Source of the DNA: Nitrososphaera sp. | GTDB taxonomy: Archaea > Thermoproteota > Nitrososphaeria > Nitrososphaerales > Nitrososphaeraceae | Assembly: GCA_025450475.1 (NCBI GenBank) | Contig: JANWHJ010000013.1 | Span: forward strand, 1-12,784 | Length of the DNA stretch: 12,784 nt | Direction of reading: 5' to 3' | Shown here: positions 6,106-12,758 of the stretch, piece by piece | How the letters are laid out: each line of letters opens with the position of its first letter | Position numbering within the stretch: position 1 is the stretch's first letter | Program-made: the position numbers and the translations under genes | Notes under the pieces: generated by a model | The model's database searches: none | Told to the model about the DNA's origin: nothing | The model's input: only the letters and a program-made list of their open reading frames with translations

Positions 6106-6369
6106 TTATCGCGATATACGATCCTCAGCTCTTCCTATCAACGATGAACCACTTATAAAGCAAACGCCAGAGAGAGTCTTCATCTCTATCTTTGTCGCCG
6201 CCTTTTTTGCTATTTGTTTTACTGAAGAATCTGTCCTTATCAAAATCGTGTTTCTAGTTTCAAATAATATCGAGCCGCTGACGCCAATTAGCGTTGGGTC
6301 TGTCGACTCCACTATTTTTGCACCAAGACCGATGATCTCATGCACAAGTATGTTTTCAGGGGTTGTCAT
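6106..6369 (-). CDS. rnp1: RNase P protein component 1 (Rpp29/Pop4 homologue)
   Basis: An 87-residue archaeal RNase P protein subunit that helps the RNase P RNA mature tRNA 5' ends. The Sm-like fold signature is readable in HEIIGLGAKIVESTDPTLIG, followed by GVSGSILFETRNTILI and the late GSSLIGRAEDRI motif. I took ATG at 6369, which overlaps the L29 stop (ATGA). A longer frame from 6429 adds 20 residues lying wholly inside L29 that do not resemble the family. Its place between L29 and S17 is the conserved archaeal position, tying tRNA processing to ribosome synthesis. The nearby tRNA-Asn would be one of its substrates. Confidence 0.92.
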   Translation of the reverse strand: MTTPENILVHEIIGLGAKIVESTDPTLIGVSGSILFETRNTILIRTDSSVKQIAKKAATKIEMKTLSGVCFISGSSLIGRAEDRISR

Positions 6370-6572
6370 TTCTTGACCTTCCTTTCGTTGAGAAGAGTCA
6401 TCATGCGCGCAATGTCGCGCCTTAGCCACTTGATGTGGCCTGTCTGCTTCTTGAGGGTGCCTTTTGACTTTTCGAGCTTTAGCTTGGCAAGATCCGCCTT
6501 TAATTCTGCGAGCTTTTCAGTTAGGTCTTGATCATTCATTTCACGCAATGTCTTTAGCTTAAGCCGGGTCAT
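6366..6572 (-). CDS. rpl29: Large-subunit ribosomal protein uL29
   Basis: A 68-residue uL29, a two-helix protein beside the polypeptide exit tunnel. The sequence is almost all helical and highly charged: an opening LKTLREMNDQDLTEKLAELK helix, then LEKSKGTLKKQ, a HIKWLRRDIARMMTLLNER helix and a basic tail. ATG at 6572 has GGAGG (6581-6585) 8 nt upstream, lying within the last codons of S3. Its stop overlaps rnp1. The length is normal for archaea. Confidence 0.94.
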   Translation of the reverse strand: MTRLKLKTLREMNDQDLTEKLAELKADLAKLKLEKSKGTLKKQTGHIKWLRRDIARMMTLLNERKVKK

Positions 6573-6573
6573 C

Positions 6574-7263
6574 TTATTTTCCTCCAGGGGTTTGTTCAGT
6601 CGCTGCCTCTTGTGCCTTCGGTTCCTCTTCCGGAGCCGGTGTAGGTACTGCCGCGGCTTGAGTGCCTACAGATGAGTCCCTTAATTCAAACTCTTGCGGA
6701 ACTGCGGCCTTTGAGGCTATTCTTAGCTGAATGCCCATGAGGCCCATCTTTGTTAAGACATTAGACATGCCGGTCGTTACTATGTGGCCAGCAAGGTTGC
6801 CGCTCTTTGGCACGATTCCGATCGTGTGCTTTTCAAAGTGGGCGCGCTCTGTACGGAGCTTGCCTGAAATTACGACTTCAACTCCCAACGCGCCTGAGTT
6901 CATTATGGTGTTGAGCGACCACATGGATGCACGCCTGAACGCGGTGCCACGCTCGATGAGTTGTGCAATTCTGTTTGACATGATGTGCGGGTTCAGCTCA
7001 GGTTGTGTAACTTCAAGAACTGAAATCTGGGGGTTCTGCAGACCGAACTTTTGTTCAAGCTTTGCCATCAAGTCTTTGATCCCAGTACCCTTTCTTCCTA
7101 TGACAAGCCCTGGCCTTGTGACGTATACGGTTATCCTTGCCCCCACAGGTGTCTTTTGCACTTCAACTCCGCCATAGCCGGCGTCCTTAAGAGAGGTTGC
7201 AAGGAATTCGTTTAGCTCCATGTTGCGGAAATTATTCTTTATTACATTCTTGACTGCGCTCAT
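6574..7263 (-). CDS. rps3: Small-subunit ribosomal protein uS3 with acidic C-terminal tail
   Basis: A 229-residue uS3, part of the mRNA entry site of the small subunit. The type-2 KH domain is clear (about 18-95), with GLVIGRKGTGI carrying the GxxG loop (GRKG, 56-59). The C-terminal domain follows with TAFRRASMWSLNTIMNSGA and a GVEVVISGKLRTERA segment (about 127-141). From about residue 197 the protein ends in a low-complexity tail rich in A, P, E and Q, probably disordered. ATG at 7263 overlaps the L22 stop (ATGA), and the stop lies 1 nt before the L29 ATG. Confidence 0.95.
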   Translation of the reverse strand: MSAVKNVIKNNFRNMELNEFLATSLKDAGYGGVEVQKTPVGARITVYVTRPGLVIGRKGTGIKDLMAKLEQKFGLQNPQISVLEVTQPELNPHIMSNRIAQLIERGTAFRRASMWSLNTIMNSGALGVEVVISGKLRTERAHFEKHTIGIVPKSGNLAGHIVTTGMSNVLTKMGLMGIQLRIASKAAVPQEFELRDSSVGTQAAAVPTPAPEEEPKAQEAATEQTPGGK

Positions 7264-7739
7264 CGCGTTTCTCCTCTTGACTCTTGTGCTACAAGCTCGA
7301 CATGAATGAGCGTGTCAATCTTTGGGCTTGATCTGCCCATTGCGCGGGGTGTGAATCGTTGGAGCTTGGTGCCCTTGTGCACGGCGGCGCCTACTATGCG
7401 CAGGCGATCAAGGTCCATACCCTTGTATTCTGCGTTTGATTCAAGGTTGTCCAATAACTTCAAGAATTCGCCCGCCGCTTTTTCAGGATACCTTCCGGCG
7501 AAAAATCCGTCGCGTATATTAGACCTGTGCGCAACTTCCATGTTGTAGCGCCTGTATGGGACGGCTTCCTTGCGTGCAATGACATTCTCAAGGAACTCGC
7601 GGGCTTTTTCGATCGACATCCCCTTGATGGCGACAGCAATCTCTCGCGAGTGCTTGTGCGAAATATCCTTTTCCCGTATCGCAGCGCGCACGTGTTTTGT
7701 TTTGTCGTAATTTTGAAAAGCGTAACCAAATTGTGGCAT
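7260..7739 (-). CDS. rpl22: Large-subunit ribosomal protein uL22
   Basis: A 159-residue uL22, which touches all six 23S rRNA domains and lines the exit tunnel. Family elements include YAFQNYDKTKHVRAAIREKDIS (opening), SREIAVAIKGMSIEKAREFLENVI, a tunnel-hairpin region with LRIVGAAVHKGTKLQRFTPRAMGR, then IHVELVA. I chose ATG at 7739: it has GTGAT (7744-7748) four bases upstream and matches the usual archaeal N-terminus. A GTG at 7748 (three residues longer) that overlaps the S19 stop as GTGA is the alternative. It is coupled to S3 by ATGA. Confidence 0.94.
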   Translation of the reverse strand: MPQFGYAFQNYDKTKHVRAAIREKDISHKHSREIAVAIKGMSIEKAREFLENVIARKEAVPYRRYNMEVAHRSNIRDGFFAGRYPEKAAGEFLKLLDNLESNAEYKGMDLDRLRIVGAAVHKGTKLQRFTPRAMGRSSPKIDTLIHVELVAQESRGETR

Positions 7740-7744
7740 ACTAA

Positions 7745-8152
7745 TCACTTCAATGGCACGTACAGGCTCGACCTGGAAGCGCCAACACCCGGAGCGCCAT
7801 GCTGAACCCGCTTGTTGGTTATCGCGTATTCGCCGAGGTAGTGACCAATCATTTCCGGCTTGATGCCTACCAGTGCAAATTCCTTGCCGTTGTGGACGTG
7901 AATATTGAGACCTACCATATCTGGTAGGATGATCATATCGCGGGTGTGCGTCCTGATTTTGCCCTTGAGCTTGCCATCTCTGGCGAGCTTTACCTTTTCC
8001 CGCAGCTTTCTCTTGTCGTCATTCATATAAGTGCTGACGCGCTTGTCAAGCGACCTACGCTGCCGCGCATTGAGCAATGGCAACAGGTTCTCTATTGACA
8101 GAGATTGTAACTGTTCAGGAGTGTAACCTTTGAACTTGAATTCACGGACCAA
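7745..8152 (-). CDS. rps19: Small-subunit ribosomal protein uS19
   Basis: A 135-residue uS19, which sits in the small-subunit head near the A-site tRNA. Archaeal-type features are the N-terminal FKFKGYTPEQLQSLS segment, the basic middle region, IRTHTRDMIILPDMVGL, and the conserved IHVHNGKEFALVGIKPEMIG block that runs into HYLGEYAITNKRVQHGAPG. The start is TTG at 8152 with AAGGAGTGA (8162-8170) 9 nt upstream; an ATG in between runs into a stop at once. In other archaea L2 stands directly before this gene; here L23 does. Confidence 0.95.
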   Translation of the reverse strand: MVREFKFKGYTPEQLQSLSIENLLPLLNARQRRSLDKRVSTYMNDDKRKLREKVKLARDGKLKGKIRTHTRDMIILPDMVGLNIHVHNGKEFALVGIKPEMIGHYLGEYAITNKRVQHGAPGVGASRSSLYVPLK

Positions 8153-8213
8153 CTAGATCATTCACTCCTTGTTTTCCAGACCACTTTTAAATCTAGCGAG
8201 AAAACCATGCGGT
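8153..8213 (-). promoter_or_regulatory. 61-nt spacer between L23 and S19 with TATA-like element and strong Shine-Dalgarno
   Basis: This is the widest gap within the ribosomal run, and it sits exactly where rpl2 is normally found. The minus strand holds ATTTAAAAG (8184-8192), a possible archaeal TATA box about 36 nt before the S19 TTG, and AAGGAGTGA (8162-8170), the ribosome-binding site. I see no remnant of an L2 reading frame. Promoter function is inferred. Confidence 0.4.
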
Positions 8214-8585
8214 TTAGACCAGTCCTAGCTTTGTTGCTAACTCTCTTGCACCCTCCGGCGACTTGAATCTTACAAATGCCTTCTTGCCGCGTATGGTCCT
8301 CGCGGTGTTGACCTCTGTCGTCTCAGTCTCGTAGAGTATGTGTATGGCTTCCATTATCTCCTTCTTGCTGGCTTTTTCCGCCACGATGAATGCCAGCTTG
8401 TTCTCCTTCTCTATCTGGGTGAACGTCTTTTCAGTTACATAAGGCGCGACAATCAGGTTTGCCGCTTGCGCTGCAGTCATGTCGCTTGCCGGCGCTGCTG
8501 CCGCAGATTCAGCCTTCTTTTGCGCTGGAGGTTTTGCTTTCTTGGTCTCCGCAGCGGCAGTTGTCTTTGATGTGTCATTGTTCAC
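8214..8585 (-). CDS. rpl23: Large-subunit ribosomal protein uL23 with Ala/Lys-rich N-terminal extension
   Basis: A 123-residue uL23, which sits at the exit-tunnel mouth and docks the signal recognition particle and other nascent-chain factors. The normal archaeal core (about 85 residues) is residues 37-123, with APYVTEKTFTQIEKENKLAF and a late TIRGKKAFVRF strand. Residues 1-36 are an A/K/E/P-rich extension like that of eukaryotic L23a. The start is GTG at 8585, overlapping the L4 stop as GTGA. GGAGCTGATC (8591-8600) five bases upstream is a near-perfect ribosome-binding site, while the internal ATG at 8480 has none, so the extension is probably real. Confidence 0.94.
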   Translation of the reverse strand: MNNDTSKTTAAAETKKAKPPAQKKAESAAAAPASDMTAAQAANLIVAPYVTEKTFTQIEKENKLAFIVAEKASKKEIMEAIHILYETETTEVNTARTIRGKKAFVRFKSPEGARELATKLGLV

Positions 8586-9394
8586 TTATTGATCAGCTCC
8601 ATTACATTGTGAATCGGCGCCTGGAAGTTCTTCAGCTGCTCGATCGCATTTTGCGAAAATATCGTCAGCCGTATTGGCTTTGAGCCCGGTGCCAGATCAA
8701 TTACGCTTACTTCCTTAGCTCGCTTTACGTCTACTCCCAATATCGATTGCGAGAGCGCGACCAGCTTTGAGTCATCTCCGACAACAATGAGGGCGCTAGT
8801 GCCAGACCTTGCCTGCCTGCCTCTGCGCCTTGCGGTGCCAGACTGTGCTTTTCTTGTCGCACTTGCCCGAGTAATGTCGTCTCCGAGGCCGAGGTTTACC
8901 AGCGCATTTTTCAGGTCTTTTGTCTTCGCGATTAGCTCAATATCGTTTGAAACGACTATCGGCAGGTTTAGTTTGTCACTTATCTTGTGACCGCGCCTCT
9001 GCACAAGCTCCTTGCTTGCAGTTGCAGCTATCGCGGAACAAAGCCCCAGCCGTCTTTCCTTGTGATTGATTTTCTTGTAAATTTTCTTCCACGACTCTGG
9101 TGGGTGCGCAACCCTGCCGTGTCTGACGCCTGCTACCTCTGCAGCTTGGCCTGCCCTCGGAAAACCTTCTCCCCGGGCCCTTGCAAGCCTAGCAATGCCA
9201 AGACCGGTGTTGCGCGATTCTGCGCTCACCATCTCACCTGCCGCAGGGTAGCGACCCTGCTTCTGGTAAGAGTGAGAGAGAAGGTTCACGTAGACTTTGT
9301 GTATGATTTCCGGTCGGTAAGGTGTGTCAAAAACGACAGGCAGTTCTATCTCGCCAGCGTCCTTGCCCGTTGGGGCGACAACTTTCGCCTTCAT
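8582..9394 (-). CDS. rpl4: Large-subunit ribosomal protein uL4
   Basis: A 270-residue uL4, whose globular domain sits on the large-subunit surface and whose long loop reaches the exit tunnel. The loop is easy to see (about 45-105), rich in G, R and A, with RYPAAGEMVSAESRNTGLG and RHGRVAHPPESWKKI. A C-terminal alpha/beta fold follows, with RSGTSALIVVGDD and a late LTIFSQNAIEQL segment. The length is typical of archaea. ATG at 9394 overlaps the L3 stop by one base (TAATG), and its own stop overlaps L23. Confidence 0.96.
   Translation of the reverse strand: MKAKVVAPTGKDAGEIELPVVFDTPYRPEIIHKVYVNLLSHSYQKQGRYPAAGEMVSAESRNTGLGIARLARARGEGFPRAGQAAEVAGVRHGRVAHPPESWKKIYKKINHKERRLGLCSAIAATASKELVQRRGHKISDKLNLPIVVSNDIELIAKTKDLKNALVNLGLGDDITRASATRKAQSGTARRRGRQARSGTSALIVVGDDSKLVALSQSILGVDVKRAKEVSVIDLAPGSKPIRLTIFSQNAIEQLKNFQAPIHNVMELINK
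8591..8600 (-). promoter_or_regulatory. Shine-Dalgarno site that decides the L23 start
   Basis: GGAGCTGATC matches nine of ten bases of the ideal GGAGGTGATC complement of the archaeal 16S rRNA 3' end. It lies 5 nt before the GTG at 8585, inside the last codons of L4, and supports the long form of L23. Confidence 0.75.
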
Positions 9395-10392
9395 TACTCA
9401 ACGACGACCTCCAGAACTTTTGGTTCAAGTACTTTCTTTGGCACATTGCGTATCGGGTGCCTCATCTTCACCAGGCGCTTTGGAACACCCGGTACCGAGC
9501 CTCTGACGATAATATAATCGCCCCTGACAAGCCCAAAATGCTTGAATCCGCCAGAGGGGTTTATCGAATTCTGTCCGTCCTTTTCGGTGTTTGACACGAC
9601 CAGTATCCGCTTGTTGTATTCGGTCCTCTGGTGGAATCCGTGTTGACCTTGCCTTGCGACTGTGTACATAACCACCGCGGGCGATATCGGGCCGAGAGTT
9701 CCGACAGCCCGAACGCTCTTTCTCGACTTGTGCTGCTTTCTCTTAATGCCGAACCTAGTGACGGGGCCTTCGATGCCCTTACCGCGTGTGATTCCAAAAA
9801 CGTCAACATTCTGTCCAACCTGGAAAATGTCGGCTGCTTTGACTTCCCTGCCGAGGATACCTTTCAAATATTCATATTGCGACTTTACGTCCTTGCCTGA
9901 AACTGCCATTTCAAAAACATAAGGGGTTTTTTGAGAAAGGCCGACAGAGTTCGGCGAAACTGCAACTACTGCCATGATCGCGTTTGCGTTGCCGATCATG
10001 CCTTCCGCCTTTGCAGCAGCGTCCTCGGGTGTCTTGGCGTTGAACTTGCGCGGCAGTTCTTTTGGAAGGTCTTTTGCGTAAACGTCAAAGATCGCGTGCT
10101 GTCCGTAAAGATCCCTCCTGTAACCGCGGATGCCAATTATTCTGACAGGAGGAGTCACGATCACCGTCGCCGCGTTGAGCAATTGCTTGCCAAAGTTCGG
10201 AGTTTTTTCCCGGTCGTCGATTGTTAGCACATGAATACCGCCGGCTTTGAAACCTGCAAATCCCGAAAGAGAGCTTTTTTCTGCAGTGACATTAGGCCAG
10301 GTCCTAATCCTCGCTTCTAGGCTTCTGGCTCTCGCCCTTGGTCTGAAGGCAACACTACCCCTTCTCGGGGCACTATACTTGCGATGACCCAT
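9394..10392 (-). CDS. rpl3: Large-subunit ribosomal protein uL3
   Basis: A 332-residue uL3, an early assembly protein whose extended loop reaches the peptidyl-transferase centre. The archaeal/eukaryotic N-terminus (MGHRKYSAPRRGSVAFRPRA) is intact. The core carries VFGITRGKGIEGPVTRFGIK (about 198-217), a KRKQHKSRKS basic stretch, and the conserved RQGQHGFHQRTEYNKRIL segment (about 247-264). The length is typical. ATG at 10392 has no ribosome-binding match but a TATA-like element about 30 nt upstream, so its transcript may be almost leaderless. It heads the ribosomal part of the cluster. Confidence 0.96.
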   Translation of the reverse strand: MGHRKYSAPRRGSVAFRPRARARSLEARIRTWPNVTAEKSSLSGFAGFKAGGIHVLTIDDREKTPNFGKQLLNAATVIVTPPVRIIGIRGYRRDLYGQHAIFDVYAKDLPKELPRKFNAKTPEDAAAKAEGMIGNANAIMAVVAVSPNSVGLSQKTPYVFEMAVSGKDVKSQYEYLKGILGREVKAADIFQVGQNVDVFGITRGKGIEGPVTRFGIKRKQHKSRKSVRAVGTLGPISPAVVMYTVARQGQHGFHQRTEYNKRILVVSNTEKDGQNSINPSGGFKHFGLVRGDYIIVRGSVPGVPKRLVKMRHPIRNVPKKVLEPKVLEVVVE

Positions 10393-10418
10393 AGATACTG
10401 CATGACTCTGGCTGACCC

Positions 10419-10427
10419 TTTAATAAG
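10419..10427 (-). promoter_or_regulatory. Candidate TATA box for the L3 operon
   Basis: The minus strand reads TTATTAAAG around 10418-10427, centred about 30 nt before the L3 ATG. The expected transcription start would leave a leader of only a few bases, which agrees with the absence of a Shine-Dalgarno match before L3. The element lies just after the methyltransferase stop. This is a positional inference. Confidence 0.5.
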
Positions 10428-11288
10428 TCATTTGAAGCGCGCAGCGCGATCGCTTTGCGACAGTGAATCATTGAGAATTGCCAGAGTTCCAAACACAGCT
10501 TCTTCAAGCCTGACTGTTTCCGTGCCTTGATTTGGAAACATGTTAGTCACAAATTCGTATTGCTTGACACTAGAACCTTCTTTCGCTACTATGTCGTGGA
10601 TGCCATGTTTTGGCGAGCCGAAGACAACCACGATATTCTTCGCTTTTTTGGCGCGTTCGACAAACTTCGACTCTAAGTTCTTGAAGTGGCTGCCCTTCCT
10701 TGACGTGATAATGATTTCGGCATTTTCCGCGCCCGTGAGCAGTTTGCCAAGCGACGACACTTCCTTCACTTCGTACCCCCAGTACCCGAAAATGTCGTCC
10801 TCCCTTGCCTCTACGGCCTCAAGGTTGGGGTATGGCGCGATGAACTTTGCGTTCACTTTCTTACCTTCAAAGCCCTGACCTGTGAATAGCACGAGCGATT
10901 CGAGCCCCACTTCGACAAATAGCTGCCCCTTAATCTTAGCGATCACTCCAATTCTCACGTCGCCGGCCTTGACTTTCTTGATATCTTCTAGTGGTTTGTG
11001 ATGTGGCGCTTTGATCGGGTGTAGCATCCCGGCATACTCGAGCTGGGGCATCCGGGGGTATAGGACCTTACGCAGGTACTGTGGGGTGTCAAGATAGCGC
11101 AAGATCGTCATGAGGAGATCGAGGTCGTCGCGCTCGAATTGCGACAACGAATCGTGATAGATGTAGATCCTCTTGACACGAAAGATCGAGCAGGCGCGAG
11201 CAAACTGGCCAATCTTGATGCTCTTGTCGCGCCTTGTCTGCTCGTCCGAAAGAGAGGAATCTGGTATTGCGACCGAGAGCTCATGCAT
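10428..11288 (-). CDS. SPOUT-family RNA methyltransferase (C9orf114/SPOUT1-like, PF02598 type)
   Basis: A 286-residue putative SAM-dependent RNA methyltransferase with a trefoil-knot fold. The N-terminus VAIPDSSLSDEQTR and the QFARACSIFRVKRIYIYHD segment are characteristic of this family. An OB-like insert lies at about 88-165, and the knot region has VVFGSPKHGIHDI (221-233) and FPNQGTETVRLEEAVFGTLA (251-270), where SAM should bind. The human relative methylates a uridine in large-subunit rRNA, so an rRNA target is likely but not shown. ATG at 11288 overlaps the redoxin stop by one base. The position just upstream of L3 is a recurrent archaeal association. Confidence 0.9.
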   Translation of the reverse strand: MHELSVAIPDSSLSDEQTRRDKSIKIGQFARACSIFRVKRIYIYHDSLSQFERDDLDLLMTILRYLDTPQYLRKVLYPRMPQLEYAGMLHPIKAPHHKPLEDIKKVKAGDVRIGVIAKIKGQLFVEVGLESLVLFTGQGFEGKKVNAKFIAPYPNLEAVEAREDDIFGYWGYEVKEVSSLGKLLTGAENAEIIITSRKGSHFKNLESKFVERAKKAKNIVVVFGSPKHGIHDIVAKEGSSVKQYEFVTNMFPNQGTETVRLEEAVFGTLAILNDSLSQSDRAARFK

Positions 11289-11950
11289 TATTCCTTCAAC
11301 AGCTCTTTGATCGCGCCTTCTAAGACACCATTTGATCCAAAGAACGTGGAGCGGAGCATTCCTTTCCTATCCACCAGGATGCTCGAGGGGGTCCCGCGCA
11401 AGGCGTACTCTTCAAAAGTCTTGGCAGAATATTCTTTTGATCTCAGGTATTCCTTTACGCGGTCAATCAGCACCTGTCTCTCCTTTTCAGAATATGATCT
11501 AAAGTCAGGGACGTTGGCCTCGATAAAGTCCATGGTTTTATTTTCTGAAAGCGAGTCTGACTCTTTCTTCAGCAGGTCCATTCCCACCGGGAATGGGATC
11601 TTGTACGACAGCTTATTGCCATCCGTTATCTGGCCGTACTGCACGAGTGCGCGGTACGTCTCGCCTACGACCTCGCCGGTCGAGACTAGCTTTTCCAAGT
11701 TCAGGAGATTGTTCTTGTCAAAATCCTCAAAAGCTGTAGCCATGCCAAGGACGGTGAGCCCCTTGTCCTTGTAATTTTCATAAATGTCTATTGCCTCCGG
11801 GATCCCATGGAGGAAGCAGCCGGGGCAGTTTACCTGGAAAACCTCTACTAGGACAACGTTGCCCGTTTCCTTGTCAATGTTGGTCGGCCTGCCCTGAACC
11901 CATTCTGAAATTTCCAGGTTCGGGGCTTTTGAGCCTATTCTTGCCACCAT
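11288..11950 (-). CDS. TlpA/AhpC-type thioredoxin-fold redoxin
   Basis: A 220-residue thioredoxin-fold protein. It opens with the redoxin-family start VARIGSKAPNLEISEW and has a vicinal-cysteine active site, NCPGC (C42 and C45), after strand VVLVEVFQV. A conserved cis-proline motif RGTPSSILVDRKG lies at about 185-197. Between them is a long mainly charged insert (about 75-180), larger than in standard TlpA proteins. There is no signal peptide or membrane segment, so it should act in the cytoplasm as a disulfide reductase or peroxiredoxin-like protein; the partner is unknown. ATG at 11950 follows a TATA-like region. Its stop overlaps the methyltransferase start, so the two are co-translated. 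I see no thioredoxin reductase nearby. Confidence 0.85.
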   Translation of the reverse strand: MVARIGSKAPNLEISEWVQGRPTNIDKETGNVVLVEVFQVNCPGCFLHGIPEAIDIYENYKDKGLTVLGMATAFEDFDKNNLLNLEKLVSTGEVVGETYRALVQYGQITDGNKLSYKIPFPVGMDLLKKESDSLSENKTMDFIEANVPDFRSYSEKERQVLIDRVKEYLRSKEYSAKTFEEYALRGTPSSILVDRKGMLRSTFFGSNGVLEGAIKELLKE

Positions 11951-11977
11951 ATTATAGAACCAGGATGGGATGTATCC

Positions 11978-11992
11978 TTAAATTAATTTATT
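11978..11992 (-). promoter_or_regulatory. Candidate TATA element for the redoxin-methyltransferase unit
   Basis: The minus strand is AT-rich here (AATAAATTAATTTAAG), centred about 33 nt before the ATG at 11950. No Shine-Dalgarno match precedes that ATG, which fits a leaderless or short-leader message. The gap between psmA and the redoxin (70 nt) also allows for termination of psmA. Confidence 0.5.
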
Positions 11993-12000
11993 GGATTATC

Positions 12001-12013
12001 AAAGGTGAAAAAG
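12001..12013 (-). terminator. Possible T-rich terminator after psmA
   Basis: Just past the psmA stop the minus strand reads CTCTTTTTCACCTTT, an oligo-T stretch of the kind at which archaeal RNA polymerase releases. There is no hairpin. Composition is the only evidence. Confidence 0.3.
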
Positions 12014-12020
12014 AGGAGTA

Positions 12021-12758
12021 TCAGGCGCCCCGCTTTGACGTCTTTTCTTTGGCCAACCCTGCGTACCTGTCGATCTCTTCGTCCTCTATCTTTCGCATCG
12101 TTTTTGTTTTGTTGTCGATTATGGCCATCTTTACGTGCCTCGTACCCGTCTTTTCCTCGCTCACAAGGTATATCGATTCAATCGCAAGGGCGGCCGCTTC
12201 TTCAAGAGCAACTTCCGCCTTGTAGCTCTTTTCAAGGAATTCAGTCACCTGGTCGCTGCCAGCGCCGATTGCAACCGCGTCATAGCCGATATAGGTGCCG
12301 CTTGGGTCTGTAAGAAACAGCTCAGAACCGTTCTTGTCAACGCCTGCAAGAATAAGTGCAACGCCAAACGGTCTAACTCCTGCGTACTGTGTGAATTGCT
12401 GTGCCATATCTGCAAGGTTCTTGGCGACGCCTTCGACGTCAACGGGCTCGTCATAGATCAGCCTGTTGCTCTGAGCGAAAAAGCGAGCGTGGTCTACCTG
12501 CGTGCGCGCGTCAGGAATATATCCTGCGGCAGCAACGCCAATGTGATCATCGACTTGGAAGATCTTTTGTGTTACGTTTGATACCTGGAGCTTTCTTGCC
12601 TTTTCTTCTACCGCAAGGATTACTCCGTCTCTGCTCTTGATGCCGATAGCAAGTGTTCCCCTTCTGACAGTTTCAATTGCATACTCTACCTGGTAAAGCC
12701 TGCCGTCTGGCGAAAATACAGTGATGGCTCGGTCATAGCCCGCTGCTGCTGGTAACAA
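12021..12758 (-). CDS. psmA: 20S proteasome alpha subunit
   Basis: A 245-residue proteasome alpha subunit, which forms the outer rings of the 20S core and gates entry of substrates fed by a AAA+ ATPase. The alpha signature YDRAITVFSPDGRLYQVEYA (about 8-27) is intact. RRGTLAIGIKSRDGVILAVEEK follows, and the fold continues with QYAGVRPFGVALILAG and YIGYDAVAIGAGSDQVTEFL. There is no catalytic N-terminal threonine, as expected. The start is TTG at 12758; upstream in-frame codons reach a stop at 12774-12776 without an ATG, and no clear ribosome-binding site is visible. Only 26 nt of upstream sequence are in the window, so the promoter is not covered. Confidence 0.95.
   Translation of the reverse strand: MLPAAAGYDRAITVFSPDGRLYQVEYAIETVRRGTLAIGIKSRDGVILAVEEKARKLQVSNVTQKIFQVDDHIGVAAAGYIPDARTQVDHARFFAQSNRLIYDEPVDVEGVAKNLADMAQQFTQYAGVRPFGVALILAGVDKNGSELFLTDPSGTYIGYDAVAIGAGSDQVTEFLEKSYKAEVALEEAAALAIESIYLVSEEKTGTRHVKMAIIDNKTKTMRKIEDEEIDRYAGLAKEKTSKRGA

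Noticed and set aside
6370..6429. 20-residue upstream extension of rnp1
   Set aside because: It lies wholly within L29, does not resemble the Rpp29 N-terminus, and the ATG at 6369 forms a neat ATGA overlap.
8987..9517. 176-residue plus-strand reading frame opposite L4 and L3
   Set aside because: Cysteine- and arginine-rich translation typical of an antisense frame, crossing the junction of two real genes.
11139..11774. 211-residue plus-strand reading frame opposite the redoxin and methyltransferase
   Set aside because: Antisense to two well-supported genes with family motifs; serine-rich and featureless.
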